DNA of 64,000 nt, from positions 56,048,905-56,112,904 of the forward strand of contig CM023540.1 in the NCBI GenBank assembly GCA_013350335.1, given 5' to 3'. The notes under the pieces are model-generated. The model saw only the letters and a program-made list of their open reading frames with translations, made no database searches and was not told where the DNA came from. Each line of letters opens with the position of its first letter. Within the stretch, counting starts at the first letter, position 1. This document shows positions 23,459 through 36,264 of this stretch, in pieces. The stretch is from Chimonanthus salicifolius. Its lineage: Eukaryota; Streptophyta; Magnoliopsida; Laurales; Calycanthaceae. The position numbers were made by a program, and so were the translations under genes.

Positions 23459-25003
23459 TGAAAGTTCTTGAGTGTTAGAACAAGATTGTCTTAGAGGGGG
23501 GTGAATAGGACAATTTCAATTTTTGTGATCTTCGTAAATTTCTTAATTAATTAAAATGATATGCAGTGGAATTTACAAATTAATGAAGAAGATTTATTGT
23601 GTATAACAAGAGTGCACAAATAATAGAGCAATCATACAAGTAATCCAAACACCTGATATATAATAGTTTGGAGTAAACCCCTCTACATCCACTGTTGGAC
23701 TCAACCCACTCTTGGATTATCCCAAATTCACTAAGTAAGGAATTATGTCCTCACGAATAGAGTAGGAATTTCACTTACACAATCGAATGTGAATTTTACT
23801 CAATCCCTAATGTTTTGAAAGGTTCGATCTATTCCGGTCTACTTCTTTATCCCTATATTTTTTTTATAGTGGTTCAAGCTCCATTCTTTAATCCACTTCA
23901 CAAGATGATGTTTAAAATGTAACACAAAAAGAAGCACTTGCCTTTTGTAGCTCACTTGATGTAGATCTCCAAATTTGATGTCCTTGATGACGAAGATGTG
24001 CCAATGTATGAACAACCACAAGTTTTGGAGAGGTTTTTAGGATTATAGATTTGCAAGTTGAACCTAATGTTTTTCCTTTTTTTCTCTTAATCTTAATTAA
24101 AGGTTTGATTGGATTTCCTATGATTCACTAATGTAAAGTTCTTAAAGAGAGGTTGGGAGAGGTTGGGATCTCTGTGAATGCCTTAAGATTTTCTAAGTGA
24201 AGGTTGTAACAAAACTCACCAAAATTCTGAGTTTAAATAAGCATCCAGAATTTTCCCAACGGCTAGTTGGCAGTGGATCGTGGCTCTTAAGTTATGCCTA
24301 CCAACAATATGACTGTTGCATATTAAATGCACTTCAACAGCACAATAATGGGTTACCCACGATGGGTCGTCGAGCCCAGTCCCGATGGGTCGCCCCTAAC
24401 GATAATATCGTCCTGAGACCAATTGTATTTTACAGTGTGTTTCCCATCTAGAACTTTGATAATACTTGCTGACAAGTCGTGGACAACGATGGGTCGTCCC
24501 AGTCATTTACGATAGGTTGGCAGTCATGATGTTCTCGGCCTGAGGGTGAACGTTTTTTACAGTATTTTTCAAACCGGAAGTCTTGTTAATCCGGACGACG
24601 GATCGTGGACCACGAATGGTCTGTCATGTACCTGGTGATGGGCCGCCATACACGACATGTCGTCCTGACAGATTATCAATTTTGCAAGTTTAAGTTCACT
24701 TGTTTTGGTGGATATCAAAGTCCACTTAGGCTTGATTAGATAACTAGATATGATCACTAAGCCTAGTCAAGGTCTTCCTAGGTGTTTGGGGTCCAACCTA
24801 GAGTCATCTATGGCTAATTTACCTTTTGTGATTGTCATACACTTGGTGATCTTGAATCTTACACTTGATCATCATATGCTTCAGCTCTTGATTCAACCTT
24901 CACCTCGTGGGTCTTGATTCATTGTCTTCATTCTTCTAAGGCAATGCTCTTTTAGGTCACGTAATTGATAATAAAGAGATACGGTCAAACCGAGGTACTA
25001 ATA
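23459..25003 (-). repeat. 3' LTR of the old SIRE-like Copia element
   Basis: 1,545 bp, starting TGAAAGTTCTTGAGTGTTAG and ending GAGGTACTAATA (a decayed CTAACA). A TATTTAAA box lies at 24232-24239 (- strand). The 24260-24680 stretch upstream of it carries CGATGGGTCG-type palindromes and the perfect ACGACATGTCGT at 24652-24663. Confidence 0.85.
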
Positions 25004-26282
25004 ATCTCCCACTTTGTCAGTTTCGTAACAAAAATCTAGAAGCTAATGAATACAGACTCAATGGACATATTACATCATTTGAATACAAAATAAATCCGCT
25101 ATTACAATACAGATTCAAATGACAAAAACCTAGACTCTATGCTTCAGATGCTTTCTTCATCTTGCCCAGCTTGCTTATCTTCAAGGTGTTCCTCTACAAC
25201 ATACAACACAAGCAAGCTAGGTGGAAGCTAGAGTCTCTCCATTAGTCTCATTAGTCCAGAAATTAGTAATATAAACAATATTACTCCCCCTTAACATATG
25301 TACTATTCTTTGAGATTTTTCTCCCATTTACTTACTCCCCCTTAGTCAATGATTAATCTCCCATTTAATCATAAACTATTCTCCCCAAAAGATCTTCTCT
25401 CCCTTAGATCTTTAATCTTTCTCCCCCTTAATTCATACTCCAAGTTTAATAAATTTCCATTTTGTCAAAAATTGACAAAGGCCATTAAGCACTGATATAC
25501 CGATTCATTGTGCTTCTACAAGTCCCAAATGTTGGACTAGATAAGGAGAACGAGAAAATAGAGCCAAATACATGATATCTTAAAATATGCCACTATGAAA
25601 CCAACTCATACATGCTCTTAAGTGTGAATCACTCATACAATTAATTTTCCATCAAAGGAGCTTATGAGTGAAGAATTTCAGATGCTTATCAAGAAGATTT
25701 GAAAACCTTATGAACTATATAAATTATACACCAATAAAGCACATAGTTCATAAGAAAAGCATGAGAGATCCAACCAAATCCAAGTGAATGCCAATATGAA
25801 ACCAACTATGTATGGCATTCAAAAATGGATTCAAGGAGATATAATCATTTAAGAATTTGGCTGGTCATCTCCAAACAAAGGTGATGCATGAACATTTACC
25901 TATATGAGCTCAAATGCGTCAAACTAAAATGACAAGTTCATTCATACAAAACATGTACCAATAGAGAGTCTATTAATGAACCGAGATCTTATCTTTGGAA
26001 ATCCATTGTACATTGGAAGATGGAGGCTTATTTCTTCCATTAAAACTTTCCAAGGCTTGCTCTCATTTGCCCAACATTTTGGAGAGCAGATGCACCAAGT
26101 CCTTTTGCATTTGGACCTTTGAACCAGTTGACTTTCATTACTAAAATCTTCTATTATTGGCTTTAAGATTTACCTTTGAGAGTTCTTGGAAAGCCAAAAT
26201 ATAGGTGCATTATCCATTTAGGTTGCATTCAAACCTTGTGAGATATTTTTTCCAAGATACACTTGAAGGTTTAAAATATGAA
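25004..26282 (-). other. 3' non-coding region of the SIRE-like element with repeated polypurine motifs
   Basis: Directly beside the LTR the - strand reads AAAGTGGGAGAT, the expected polypurine tract that primes plus-strand synthesis. The motif TAAGGGGGAG recurs at 25283-25292, 25334-25343 and 25421-25430. Repeated purine tracts in a long 3' non-coding region are known from SIRE-type elements. No env-like or other reading frame is seen. Confidence 0.65.
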
Positions 26283-29147
26283 TGTGTTAGAATATAATTA
26301 GAATTATTATTTGGTTTAGGATTAGTATTTAGTTAGGATTATCAGTTTGGATTAATCTCTATTAAGAGATGTATTTGGTTTAGTTTAGATTTAGAGTTTG
26401 AGTAATTAATATAGCTTTATGATTAGCTAGAGACTATATATACATGTGTAATACTCCTTAATGAATACAAATTATTGTTTTTAACATGTTATCAGCTAAA
26501 TCCTGCTTTGGACTTTTCTCCATGTTTTTCGTGAGAGAGAGGCAAAACCATCGGAATTTATCCTCTCCCTCTTCCAGGGGACACGTCTGGTAGAGGGAAG
26601 GGACTTGTAGAACCTCTATGTTCGTTCATATTCTCCTTTTGCAAATATCTCAGAGTAGTTTTCTCAGATCTGGACGAATAACTACTCTTGCACACGATTC
26701 CCATATTCTGAGATCCCAGTTTCTCTTGACGCCAACAACACCTGAAGCTCATCTCTCCTTTCTGCTGACTTCTGGGCTTTCCAATCTCTGTTTCCTCACA
26801 TCTGGCATGTCGGTATTCTCAGCCTCTTCTCAAATTTGACAGCTACATATCTTCAGATCCTCTGCAACCCCCAACACCTCGTCGGTTTCCCTCCTGCATC
26901 TCACTTCTTTTGTTTGCAGCCTTTTTTCCACAACGATCTCTGTTTGCAAGGCCCATATTGGATCTACCCTGCGGATTGTCACTCAAGTAGCCTCGATCAT
27001 ATCTTCGTCTTTTGCATGCGCACAATCACCTCATTGGATTCACACCACCGATTTTCACTCTCTCATCACCCTTGCATCAGATCTGCCAGATTCAAACTCA
27101 GGTAACACTTTTCCCTTGCACCTAACGCCTCTCATTCCCTCTGCAACTCGCCCAGCCAACATTCCCAACCCTAAATATGCAACCTTCTTTCGCATTGCTT
27201 TCGGCTCCACCTGAGAAATCTTCGATCTGGTGTTCGTTTAGCTCCTCTACACATGCATTAGCCTGCCGCCTGAAACTGTTGTGCTTGTCCACCACCGCTA
27301 TCAGTCTGCTGTTGTTTCTTGTGTTTCTCGTCTGGACGTTCTTGCCTCATAGATCCAGTTCAGATTTGTTTCTCTACAATCCTTTCGACACCACCAGATA
27401 AGAGGGAAGACTTGCTGCTTGTCCCACACAGTTTCTTGGTTCTAACTGAAATTCCGTTATTAGAAGTATGCACGACTTAGAGGGGGGTGAATAGGTCGGT
27501 TTTCAATTTTAGTTCCTTTTTAAATAATTTATCAAATTTAACAATATGTGCAGCGGAATAAACGTGTGTGCAAGTGATAAACAAATGAATCAAACCATTA
27601 AAGCAAACCACACATGCACAACGATATATAGTGGTTCGGTTCACCTGAACCTACATCCACTGTTGGACTCACCCTCTCTAGAGCTATCCCAAATCCACTA
27701 TGTATGGGAGTCACACCCAAACACTACAACCTAGTTTTGAAAGGTTCGACCGCCTTGGTCTAATCTTTGTCACCTATTTTTAAGGTGGTTCAATCACACT
27801 GATCTAATCCACCGTACAATGATAAAAAAGATAAACAAAGAACACTTGCCTTGGGCCTTAACAATTCTTCAAAATGTGTGTTCTTCTTGTTGATGTCTCC
27901 GCACCTCTTCCTTCAAATCTGGTCCATTCTTCAATGAGCTTTGGCACAGCGAAACATGGATTTTAGGACAATGATTTTACTGATTTTTGGGTCCTAGTAA
28001 ATTAGTCCTCATCTTCTTTATAATTTAAGCATCAAATACTTTTTCATGTCCTTGCAAAGGATGATGAAGAAGAGAGAAAAGATAAGAGAAAGGTCTTTGG
28101 CTGCTGTTGGGATTTTTCAATAAGGTTCTATGTGTGTTTGTTATTATTTCGTTCAGCTCCCTGATATATATAAGACTGTCTGTTTTTTGTAGCCACTTAC
28201 GCCCACGAGGCCTCGAGGATTCCAATGAGGCCTCGTGGGAGTATATGATAAGACATCACAGAATCTGCATAAGTTATTCTGTTTGTCAAACAGTGAATGT
28301 CCAGCCAGTTAGGATGACACCTGTGTATGATTGATCCTTCATTTATTTTAGTCATCAATCAAGGATTTACATCAAGAGAGATTGACGATTGTAATTCAAT
28401 TTTAATCACAATGAGGAGCCTTTCCAATTTAGTCACAAACAGCCAACTCCCCAACGATGAGGCTCCAACAAATTTATTCAAATCTATATGAGGTGGCAAA
28501 TTTGAGTTTTTTGGTTATTTCTTATTTCCATAAAAACTTCCAATCAAGGATCTTTTAGAAATCAGAAAAACCTTTACGATTTATTTAATTAAATCTGTAA
28601 GATACTCAGTCAAGTGACACAAGCTCAAGCTGAATTACAGCTGTCCCAATTTTGAGTCAGCAAAAGACTGTCTGCGAGGTCCTCGACAGACTGCACGAGG
28701 CCTCGAGGCTGAAAGTCAATTATATTCTAATTTTTTAGTTTATAAACAGTTGACTTCTAAGGTATTTGACTTAGCCTAAGGTCTCCTAAGGTCCACTTAC
28801 CTGTGTGCCAATAACATGTAGATTCTTTAATGTATAGTAGATCTTCTCATTCTTCCAAGGTAAGGTTCAACTGAGTCACGTAATTGACAATAAGGGTGAC
28901 TTGGACGAGCCGGGGCACTTACACTAACATCAGATCTTGTTGCAGACGCACCATTGTTTTGCATTGCACTAGCAGTTCTCTTGTAAATCCTTCAATCTCG
29001 TCTTTTCACCGGTTCACAGTCGGTCGCCTCCATCTTGACATAGTGCCCACTCAAGTTGCACAGATCTAAAGCCTAGTCTGAAGCTTTCAGTGATTTTTTT
29101 GTTTTTAAACAATGGCATCAACAATTCTCGTTGTATCCCAATTTCAG
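26283..29147 (+). mobile_element. Small Copia element, 3'-truncated, carrying a solo LTR
   Basis: A 203-bp LTR (26283-26485, TGTTAGAATATA...TTTTTAACA) is followed at once by a primer-site-like TGTTATCAGC. A long CT-rich leader (26486-27446, resuming 28929) follows. The start of a gag-like frame at 29113 (MASTILVVSQ) is cut near 29147, where the host element's gag begins. The 3' part and second LTR are missing. The solo LTR 27447-28923 is inserted in the leader. Confidence 0.6.
27447..28923 (-). mobile_element. SIRE-like solo LTR, target duplication CTAAC
   Basis: 1,477 bp, from TGAAATTCCG to GGGGCACTTACA, flanked by perfect CTAAC at 27442-27446 and 28924-28928. It shares the AGAGGGGGGTGAATAGG block with the other SIRE-like LTRs. 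A TATATATA box (- strand) lies at about 28164-28173. Its palindromes are of the CGAGGCCTCG type, at 28204-28238 and 28674-28712. Confidence 0.85.
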
Positions 29148-29149
29148 AT

Positions 29150-29807
29150 TTTCACTCTCCAAGACATTTTCCAACTTCCTTTAGCTTCAATATATCATTC
29201 TTATACACTTTTAAAGTTTCTTGAAGCAACTTTTCAGATTCTCTCATCTTCATGATTTCATCATTTGAAATTTTCAATTTGATGAGAGAATGTCTTTCTC
29301 AACATTTTCACTTTGATGTTGGCTAGAGAGTTTGGCATTCTCAGTTTTCACTTTGTGAAGATTTTTAGCTAATTTTAAACTCTCTAAGTACAAGGCATAG
29401 TAGGCTATTTGAAGATCATCATCTTCAACATCCTCTTCACCATCCTTTGCACCATTCTCTTCTTCATTTGAGGATTCTTCTTGATTAGGGGCAATGGAGG
29501 CAATAAAACCTTTTAAATTTTCACCTCTTTTTTATTCTCCATATCTGAAATTATTTCAGATTGATATTCCATTTTTTTTTTCGTTGGAGTTATTAGAATC
29601 ATAATCCACTGGATTATAGGAGGTAAAGCCTTCCACAGAATCAAATATTTTACCAATAGATTTAGTCCACCTTCTTTCTACTGATTGCTTCATATTTTCA
29701 TCAAAGGATACAATAAAGTTCTCCACTTCTGCTTTCCATGAAGCAAAGAATGAAGAACCGAAAAATAATTCTTTTGCACCCAAAGACATTGTTCTAGGTT
29801 GGATCAA
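29150..29807 (-). pseudogene. gag remnant of the old SIRE-like Copia element
   Basis: The start codon at 29805-29807 opens an 83-codon frame (MIQPRTMSLGAKELFFGSSF at its start, then WKAEVENFIVSFDENM) typical of the N-terminus of Copia gag. After KKNGISI the sequence jumps to the acidic and coiled-coil part of gag (about 29150-29540, other frame). The UBN2-type domain and first zinc knuckle present in the 13-20 kb relative are therefore deleted. At about 29147 it joins the small Copia element. Confidence 0.65.
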
Positions 29808-29838
29808 CTCGGATGGTTAAATCCTTTGAACAACACGA

Positions 29839-29851
29839 GGTTCTAATACCA
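29839..29851 (-). other. Primer-binding site, initiator tRNA-Met type
   Basis: The - strand reads TGGTATTAGAACC two bases inside the 5' LTR end, a mutated form of the common TGGTATCAGAGC site that primes minus-strand synthesis. Confidence 0.7.
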
Positions 29852-29859
29852 ATTGAAAG

Positions 29860-31515
29860 TGTTAGTACCCTGCTTGGCTGAGTCCCTATTTGTCAATTCC
29901 ATGACTCGGGAAAAAGCACTTGCTAGAAGAAGCTTGGAGACTCATGACGATCAAAGAAGAAGATCATGCTCTACCAAAGGCTCAAAGCTCATCGTAATGG
30001 CAATTACAAAAAGTTATTATAGCTATAGATGACCTTAGGTGGAATCCACACCTAAGAGAAGACTATCCTTAGGCTTAGTTGAACAAAATATAAAATCATA
30101 TAAGGCCTAGAGATGTTACTGTAGAGTGGATTGGAAATAAACTTGAAAAATGAATTATGTTCATTGTCAGCCCAACCAGTCTATCTCATCGACCCCTCGG
30201 TGGACACAGGACCGACCCATCGTGGTCAATAACTGGTCGGCCAGTTTGACATAGGTTCTGGAACATAGAACTGCTATTCTGAGAATGTTTCTGATCGAGA
30301 GTTTCGTATGCACCGACCCGTCGGTGATGAACTTAATCTACCCCTAGTCGTCCACGACTCATCGGTAAAAGAATTACGTGTCCTCGACTATGAACCAAAG
30401 TAAGCTCTCGAGAAAACAAACATCTCGGTGATTCAAAACCGATAGAGAGCAACAGGCCGACCCCTCGGCAAAGGGCGACAGGTCGTTCTGGGTTTGACTA
30501 GTTTCTGTATTGAAACTCTGTTAGCATGGAGTTGCCCCAAATCGAGCCTCTCGTATGGACTGACCCATTGTTGCCATGACTATCGACCCATCGACGACAT
30601 TGATATGTCGATCGAGAAGTAATTATGCCGTTGGGAGTGCATTTAATGCGCAATGGTCGGGTGGTTGAACGGTAATAAATATGAACACCGACCCATTAGT
30701 GCCACTGACCTGTCGGTCTTAGACAGTCCAAATGACCATTAATACTTCTCTATAAATACTGAGTGTTGTACGATCATTTGGGCATCTTCCCTGAACTGAG
30801 AAAATCCATACAATCTGAGAGACGATCAACTCTCTTATGCCTATACCAAAAATCAAATACCCAATCTTTGATTAAAGATTGTAAGAGAGAAAGAAAGAAG
30901 AGAAGATATAACATCTACTAGGACTTGAACCAATTATCCTACTCTTACTGAAACCGTGATTGCTATATAACGACTACAAGAAAGAGTGTCATCACAACTT
31001 GAGTAAGTCTTTGAGAAGCAAACATCATCAACGAGAAAGAGCATTAAGGCAAGTGCTTCTTGGTTTTAACTTTGCTTTTAAAACCTGTAACCCGAAAGTG
31101 GATTAAGGGGAGGTACTCCAGAACCACTATAAAAAACTCTACAACGTCGTCTCTAGCACAATGGCGGGTGGAAGTCCCAGCCGATTGAGTGAGGTGAAAT
31201 TCCTACTCTAATTGTGAGGGTGTAAGTCCCACATAGTGAATTTGGGGATAGCTCAAGGTTGGGCAAGTCCTAACAGTGGATGTATGTTGGTTAACCGAAC
31301 CACTTTATATCTTGTGTCCTTAAGATTGTGGTGTTAGAGTTAACATCTTGTATTGATTGATTAATCACTTTTGCTAACATACAACTACTTGATTATTATA
31401 TCAGCCGCACTTAATCTAATCAATCAAATTAATTTCAAAAGGGAGCAACAAATTGAGATTGACCTATTCATCCCCCCTATAAGATCAATTGTGTTCTAGC
31501 ACATTGGGATTTTCA
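29860..31515 (+). mobile_element. SIRE-like solo LTR in + orientation, target duplication GAAAG
   Basis: 1,656 bp from TGTTAGTACC to GGGATTTTCA, flanked by GAAAG at 29855-29859 and 31516-31520. It is the reverse complement in layout of the other SIRE-like LTRs. The TATA box TATAAATA is at 30751-30758. The 30180-30720 stretch upstream carries hairpin-forming CCGACCC(A/G/C)TCGG motifs, the best being CACCGACCCGTCGGTG at 30311-30326. Confidence 0.87.
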
Positions 31516-32269
31516 GAAAGTTCTCGAGTGCTAGAACAATATTGTCTTAGAGGGGGGAGGGGGTGAATAGGACAATTTCAATTTTTGTGACCTTCACAAA
31601 TTTCTTGATCAATTAAAATGATATGCAGTGGAATTTACAAATTAGTGAAGAAGATTTATTGTGTGATAACAAGAGTGCACAGATAATAGAGCAATCAAAC
31701 AAGTAACCCAAACACCCGATATATAATGGTTTGGAATAAACCCCTCCTACATCCACTGTTGGACTCACTACTATTGGGTTATCTCAAATTCACTATATAA
31801 GGAATTATGTCCTCATGAATAGAGTAGGAATTCCACCTACACAATCGAATGAGAATTTCACCCAATCCCTAATGTTTTAAAAGGTTCGACCTTCCTCGTT
31901 CTACTGTTTTATCCCTTTATTTTTTATAGTGGTTCAAGCTCCTTGCTCTAATCCACTTCACATGATGATGTTTGAAATGTAAACACAAGAAGAAGCCTTT
32001 GCCTTTTGTAGCTCACTTGAAGTAGATGTCCTTCTTGAAGAGTTCCAAACTTGATGTCCTTGATGTCGTATGAGCAACTACAAGTTTTGGTGAAGTTTCT
32101 AGGATTATTGATTTGCAAGTTGAATCCTAGATGTTTTTCCTTTTTCTCTCTTAATCTCAATCTAAGGTTTGATTGGATTTCATATGATTCACCAATTTGA
32201 AGTTCTTAGAGAGAGGTTGGGATTTCTGGGAATGCCTTAAGATTTTCTAAGTGAAGGTTCCAACAAAAC

Positions 32270-35200
32270 TGTAACGCTCCGCCCTCTCTGAGAAATCAGA
32301 GTCTAATTTTTTTTTTAAATAATAATAAAACATCGAAAGAGAGTGGGCTGCGTCACGACGCGAGTTAAGTTCAGACTACTCAAGTCTGAACCTTAACTGG
32401 CCACCCATGTGTACATGGACTAGACCATGATAATAAATCACACATGGAACTAACAACAACTTGTGGAATAAACTAGACTATTTGCGGAATAGAATGACTA
32501 GATAGCAAGTAACAGTCTCAATTGATAATTAAAATAAACAACCATCCATAGTTAATAACCTAATCAAACCATAGCAAAGTAATAACTTATTACATGTCCA
32601 CAATCTATAATTCAAATGACAGTAATAAAGAAGTCCAGTTCAACATTCAAGCGCTTAGGTTTGGCTCCCCTCCTGGTCATCGTCCTTCTCTTTCCCTTTT
32701 CTTGTACCTGCATTATCCTCTATAGATAGAATTAGGGCGTTAGATCAACGCGCCCAGTAGGTTCCCGAATCAGGGCTACCACATGGTTAGCTTGTAAAAC
32801 ATGCATGTATATCATAGTACATGATTGTCAATAAAACATCTGAAAACAATGCTATGTATGTAAGTGCACATGTAATGAGCCCCACCCCATCACACATACA
32901 TAGCCATCACTTGGCGGGACTCTCACCGTCAAGGTAAATCACAATACACTTTCATTTGGGACTCACAGTATTCTTTCATTGGGTCATAAGGTAATCCACA
33001 GTAATCCTCGTTACATGTGGAAAGACACTTCATCATTGAGTTGTTTCACAGTATTCTTTCATTGGGACTCACATGATAAGGTAATCCACAGTAATCCTCG
33101 TTACCTGTGGAAAGACACTTCATCATTGAGTTGTTTCACGGTGTTCTTTCATTGGGACTCTCAAGTCAAGGTAATCCATAATCATCACCCCATGCCATGC
33201 ATGAGATGTCAATGTACATGTATGTCATTTGTAAATACATATCTTATCATTAAAAACCATAACATAATATCAAATATAACATATCTCATAAGAACATAAT
33301 AAAACCAAATCATAATTGTGGTTACAAGTAGGTAGGAAACCTACTGAAGATTCACTTCAGTACTTGATCTTTCTTAATCGTCAGCCGATCACGACTCGTA
33401 TGCCGTATACGTAAGTCTGGATACCTTATTTAAATAGCAGTAAACCAAACATTTATTATGTAATGCCAACTTAGTCAATATCCCAAAAATGTACTATGTG
33501 GGTATCGGCCATGCCTATGGCCGAACCTCACCTATTCATCCTTTTGGTCTCTCATTCATTTAATCCCTATTAAGCCTTACTTTCTACAAAATACCTTGGT
33601 AGGATTCATACAACCATACATATGATTATTCCACCTTTGATCAATAAATTATTCTTTCCCATAATTCAATCACAAAATCGGCTACAAAATTGAGTCACCA
33701 AAGACCCTTAGTGGGGTTCGGCCATGCCTATGGCCGAACCTCACCAAATCTGATTTTGTTCCAAACTTATTTGTCATCAAATGGTTCTCCATTAAAATAC
33801 TTCAAACCCTTTTTGAAATCATGGAAACAATAACAAACTTAACCCATATACTTAGTCCATTTATTGCATGGCCGAACCCTAGGGTTCACTTGATCTAATA
33901 ATCACCATGATTACTCATGGTTTAATCATGCTAACTCAACCATGAATTATACATGGTTCAGCCGCATAAACATCCACCAAAACAGTAAATTAAACTTCAC
34001 CAAATCACATCAAACACCATATTTTATATGGTTTTAAACTGATCAAAATCATCAATTACTTACATGGGGTTTGGCCATCCAAGGTGGCCGAACCCTATGT
34101 CCATGTTTTGGTCTTTCAAACATGTTTTAGGTGTTATTTAAACATACAGTATCAGTATAACATTGCTGCATTTATACCTCTTAAAAACCATCCAAATAAG
34201 TTCATCTCTTTGTCTAGATGACCCTCATACTTCATGGGATTCGGCCATCCAAGATGGCCGATCCAAATAGTCCATCTCATTGGTTTTAAACCACTGTTTT
34301 AGACCCATAATACCTTCAGTCCTTATGTCATTCAGATCCATGTTCTTAACCCTCTTTAAAACATGCAATTGAGTCTTAATGAAACATCAAAAACAGTCCA
34401 CCAACTTCATGGTTTATATGTTTCAAACACATCAAAACCAAACCATCATTTGCATGGGGTTCGGCCCTCCATGGTGGCCGAACCCTATGACCTTTGGTTT
34501 TGAATTTCTTAATCATTCATCTAGGTCTAAATCAAACTTCCTTATTCATGTTTTAACCTTTTTAAAACATACACTTTAAATCATCTAAAAACACTCCATA
34601 AAACTCCATGGTTTCCATGTTTCAAAACATGAAAACCAACCAATCTTTTACATGGGGTTCGGCCCTCCATGGTGGCCGAACCCAATGGTCATCTTTACCA
34701 TTTTAAAACCTCTCTTAATCAAGGTTAAAACCTTGGTGTATTCGGCCATAACCATGGCCCAATACATATGTGCATAACACACCATTGTTTGACATGGTTT
34801 TTGACCCTTAAGATCATCAAATCAAATCCACATTTTTCATGGGGTTCGGCCAACCAAGCTGGCCGAACCCAATGGCATAATTTCTTATCCTTTTAAGCCA
34901 TCTAATCTCAGGTTAGACCCATGACATATTCGGCCATACATGACCAAAATATGTCATCCAAATTTACAATTTCAAGCTCTTTAATAAACCAAGCACTTAT
35001 GTAAAAACTTACCAAAGTTCCTTGCTTTTAATCTTTACTTCTAATCCTTCTTTGCCTTCTTTCCTTTGCTGTTTTGTGCGTGATCTACTAGTGCAAACAC
35101 CTCTGATATTCCAGCTAGGAAAAACGAATTGGAGAGAGGGAGAGAGAAACGGAAATTCTTGGCTTTCCAAGGTGAAAAACGGCCAAGCTTGGTGGTCATT

Positions 35201-36264
35201 TGCTTTAGTACTTCAGCCCCCAAGACCCCTCCATTCCCTCATCAATTCTTATAAAAAACGATGGGTCTTGGGTGCTATCCAATGCACCCCTTAGCACCTG
35301 CCAATGCAGCCTCCCAACTGCCCAAGCATCACCTCCCATTTCCATGTATTTCATTTAAAAACCCATCATGAAAATCACCCCAATAAGTCCCCAACGTGTG
35401 GGACTTGTTTTGGTGGTTATGACTGAGCCAAAATACTCCTATTCCCTCTGAACTCACTGATTTACAGTCCCATTGACTTCCATTTTGACTCACCCAACTC
35501 ACATGTCCAACTCACCTCATTAATTTACAATCATTTAATGAATTTGAGTCAACTCATTTTTAATTCAAATTAAATAAAATCAGTTCCACTTAACCTGATT
35601 TAACTCACCATTGAACTCATTTGTGGGCCCACATGGTCGGCTGTGGTCAACTAAGTCAACCCGACCCGTTGGGCCCCACTTTAGCTCCTTGACCCGTTTT
35701 TGACTCCATGAGCCAATTATGGGTATTTTGGTCATTTGTACTTGGTTTTCACATGTGCATCAGGCCTACCCATTTTTACTCCACTTGATTTCCAATCAAA
35801 TCATCTTAACCCCATTAATTTAAGCTCACACAATGGTCAAATAATCCATTAAGACCCGTTGGGTCCCATTTGGGCCCTTTGACCCATTTAGCCATTTTTG
35901 ACCCAATTGATGCACATTATCCATCCAATCAAATTTGACATTTATAATGTGTTCATAGGATCTTAATTTGAGCAATGGGTCCCACCTTTTCCTTATTTAA
36001 CAGTACAAACATTTAATTTAACAAACCAAGGGCATTTTCGTAATTATTCCAATCATTGAGAATTCTTTGACCCAATTAACCATTTTGACCCAATTTGATG
36101 TACATTACCCATCCATTAAAATTTGACCCTTATAATATGTTCATAGGATCTTAGTTTGAGCAATGGGCCCCACTATTTCCTTATTCAACATCACAACCAT
36201 TAAATTTACCAATCCAGGGGCATTTTCGTAATTATCCACATCATTGAGAAATCGGGGTGTTACA
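32270..36264 (-). mobile_element. Tekay-like solo LTR B (4.0 kb), target duplication AAAAC
   Basis: The ends are TGTAACGCTCC and GGGTGTTACA, flanked by AAAAC at 32265-32269 and 36265-36269. U5-side hairpin at 32364-32397; GGGCGTT block at 32735-32761; a tandem repeat of about 107 bp at 32960-33180; acceptor-like GTAG|G at 33341; donor-like GTAAGT at 35007-35012. GGTTCGGCC...GGCCGAACC palindromes are spread over 33500-34940. The promoter side (35600-36150) is rich in TTGACC motifs. Confidence 0.88.
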
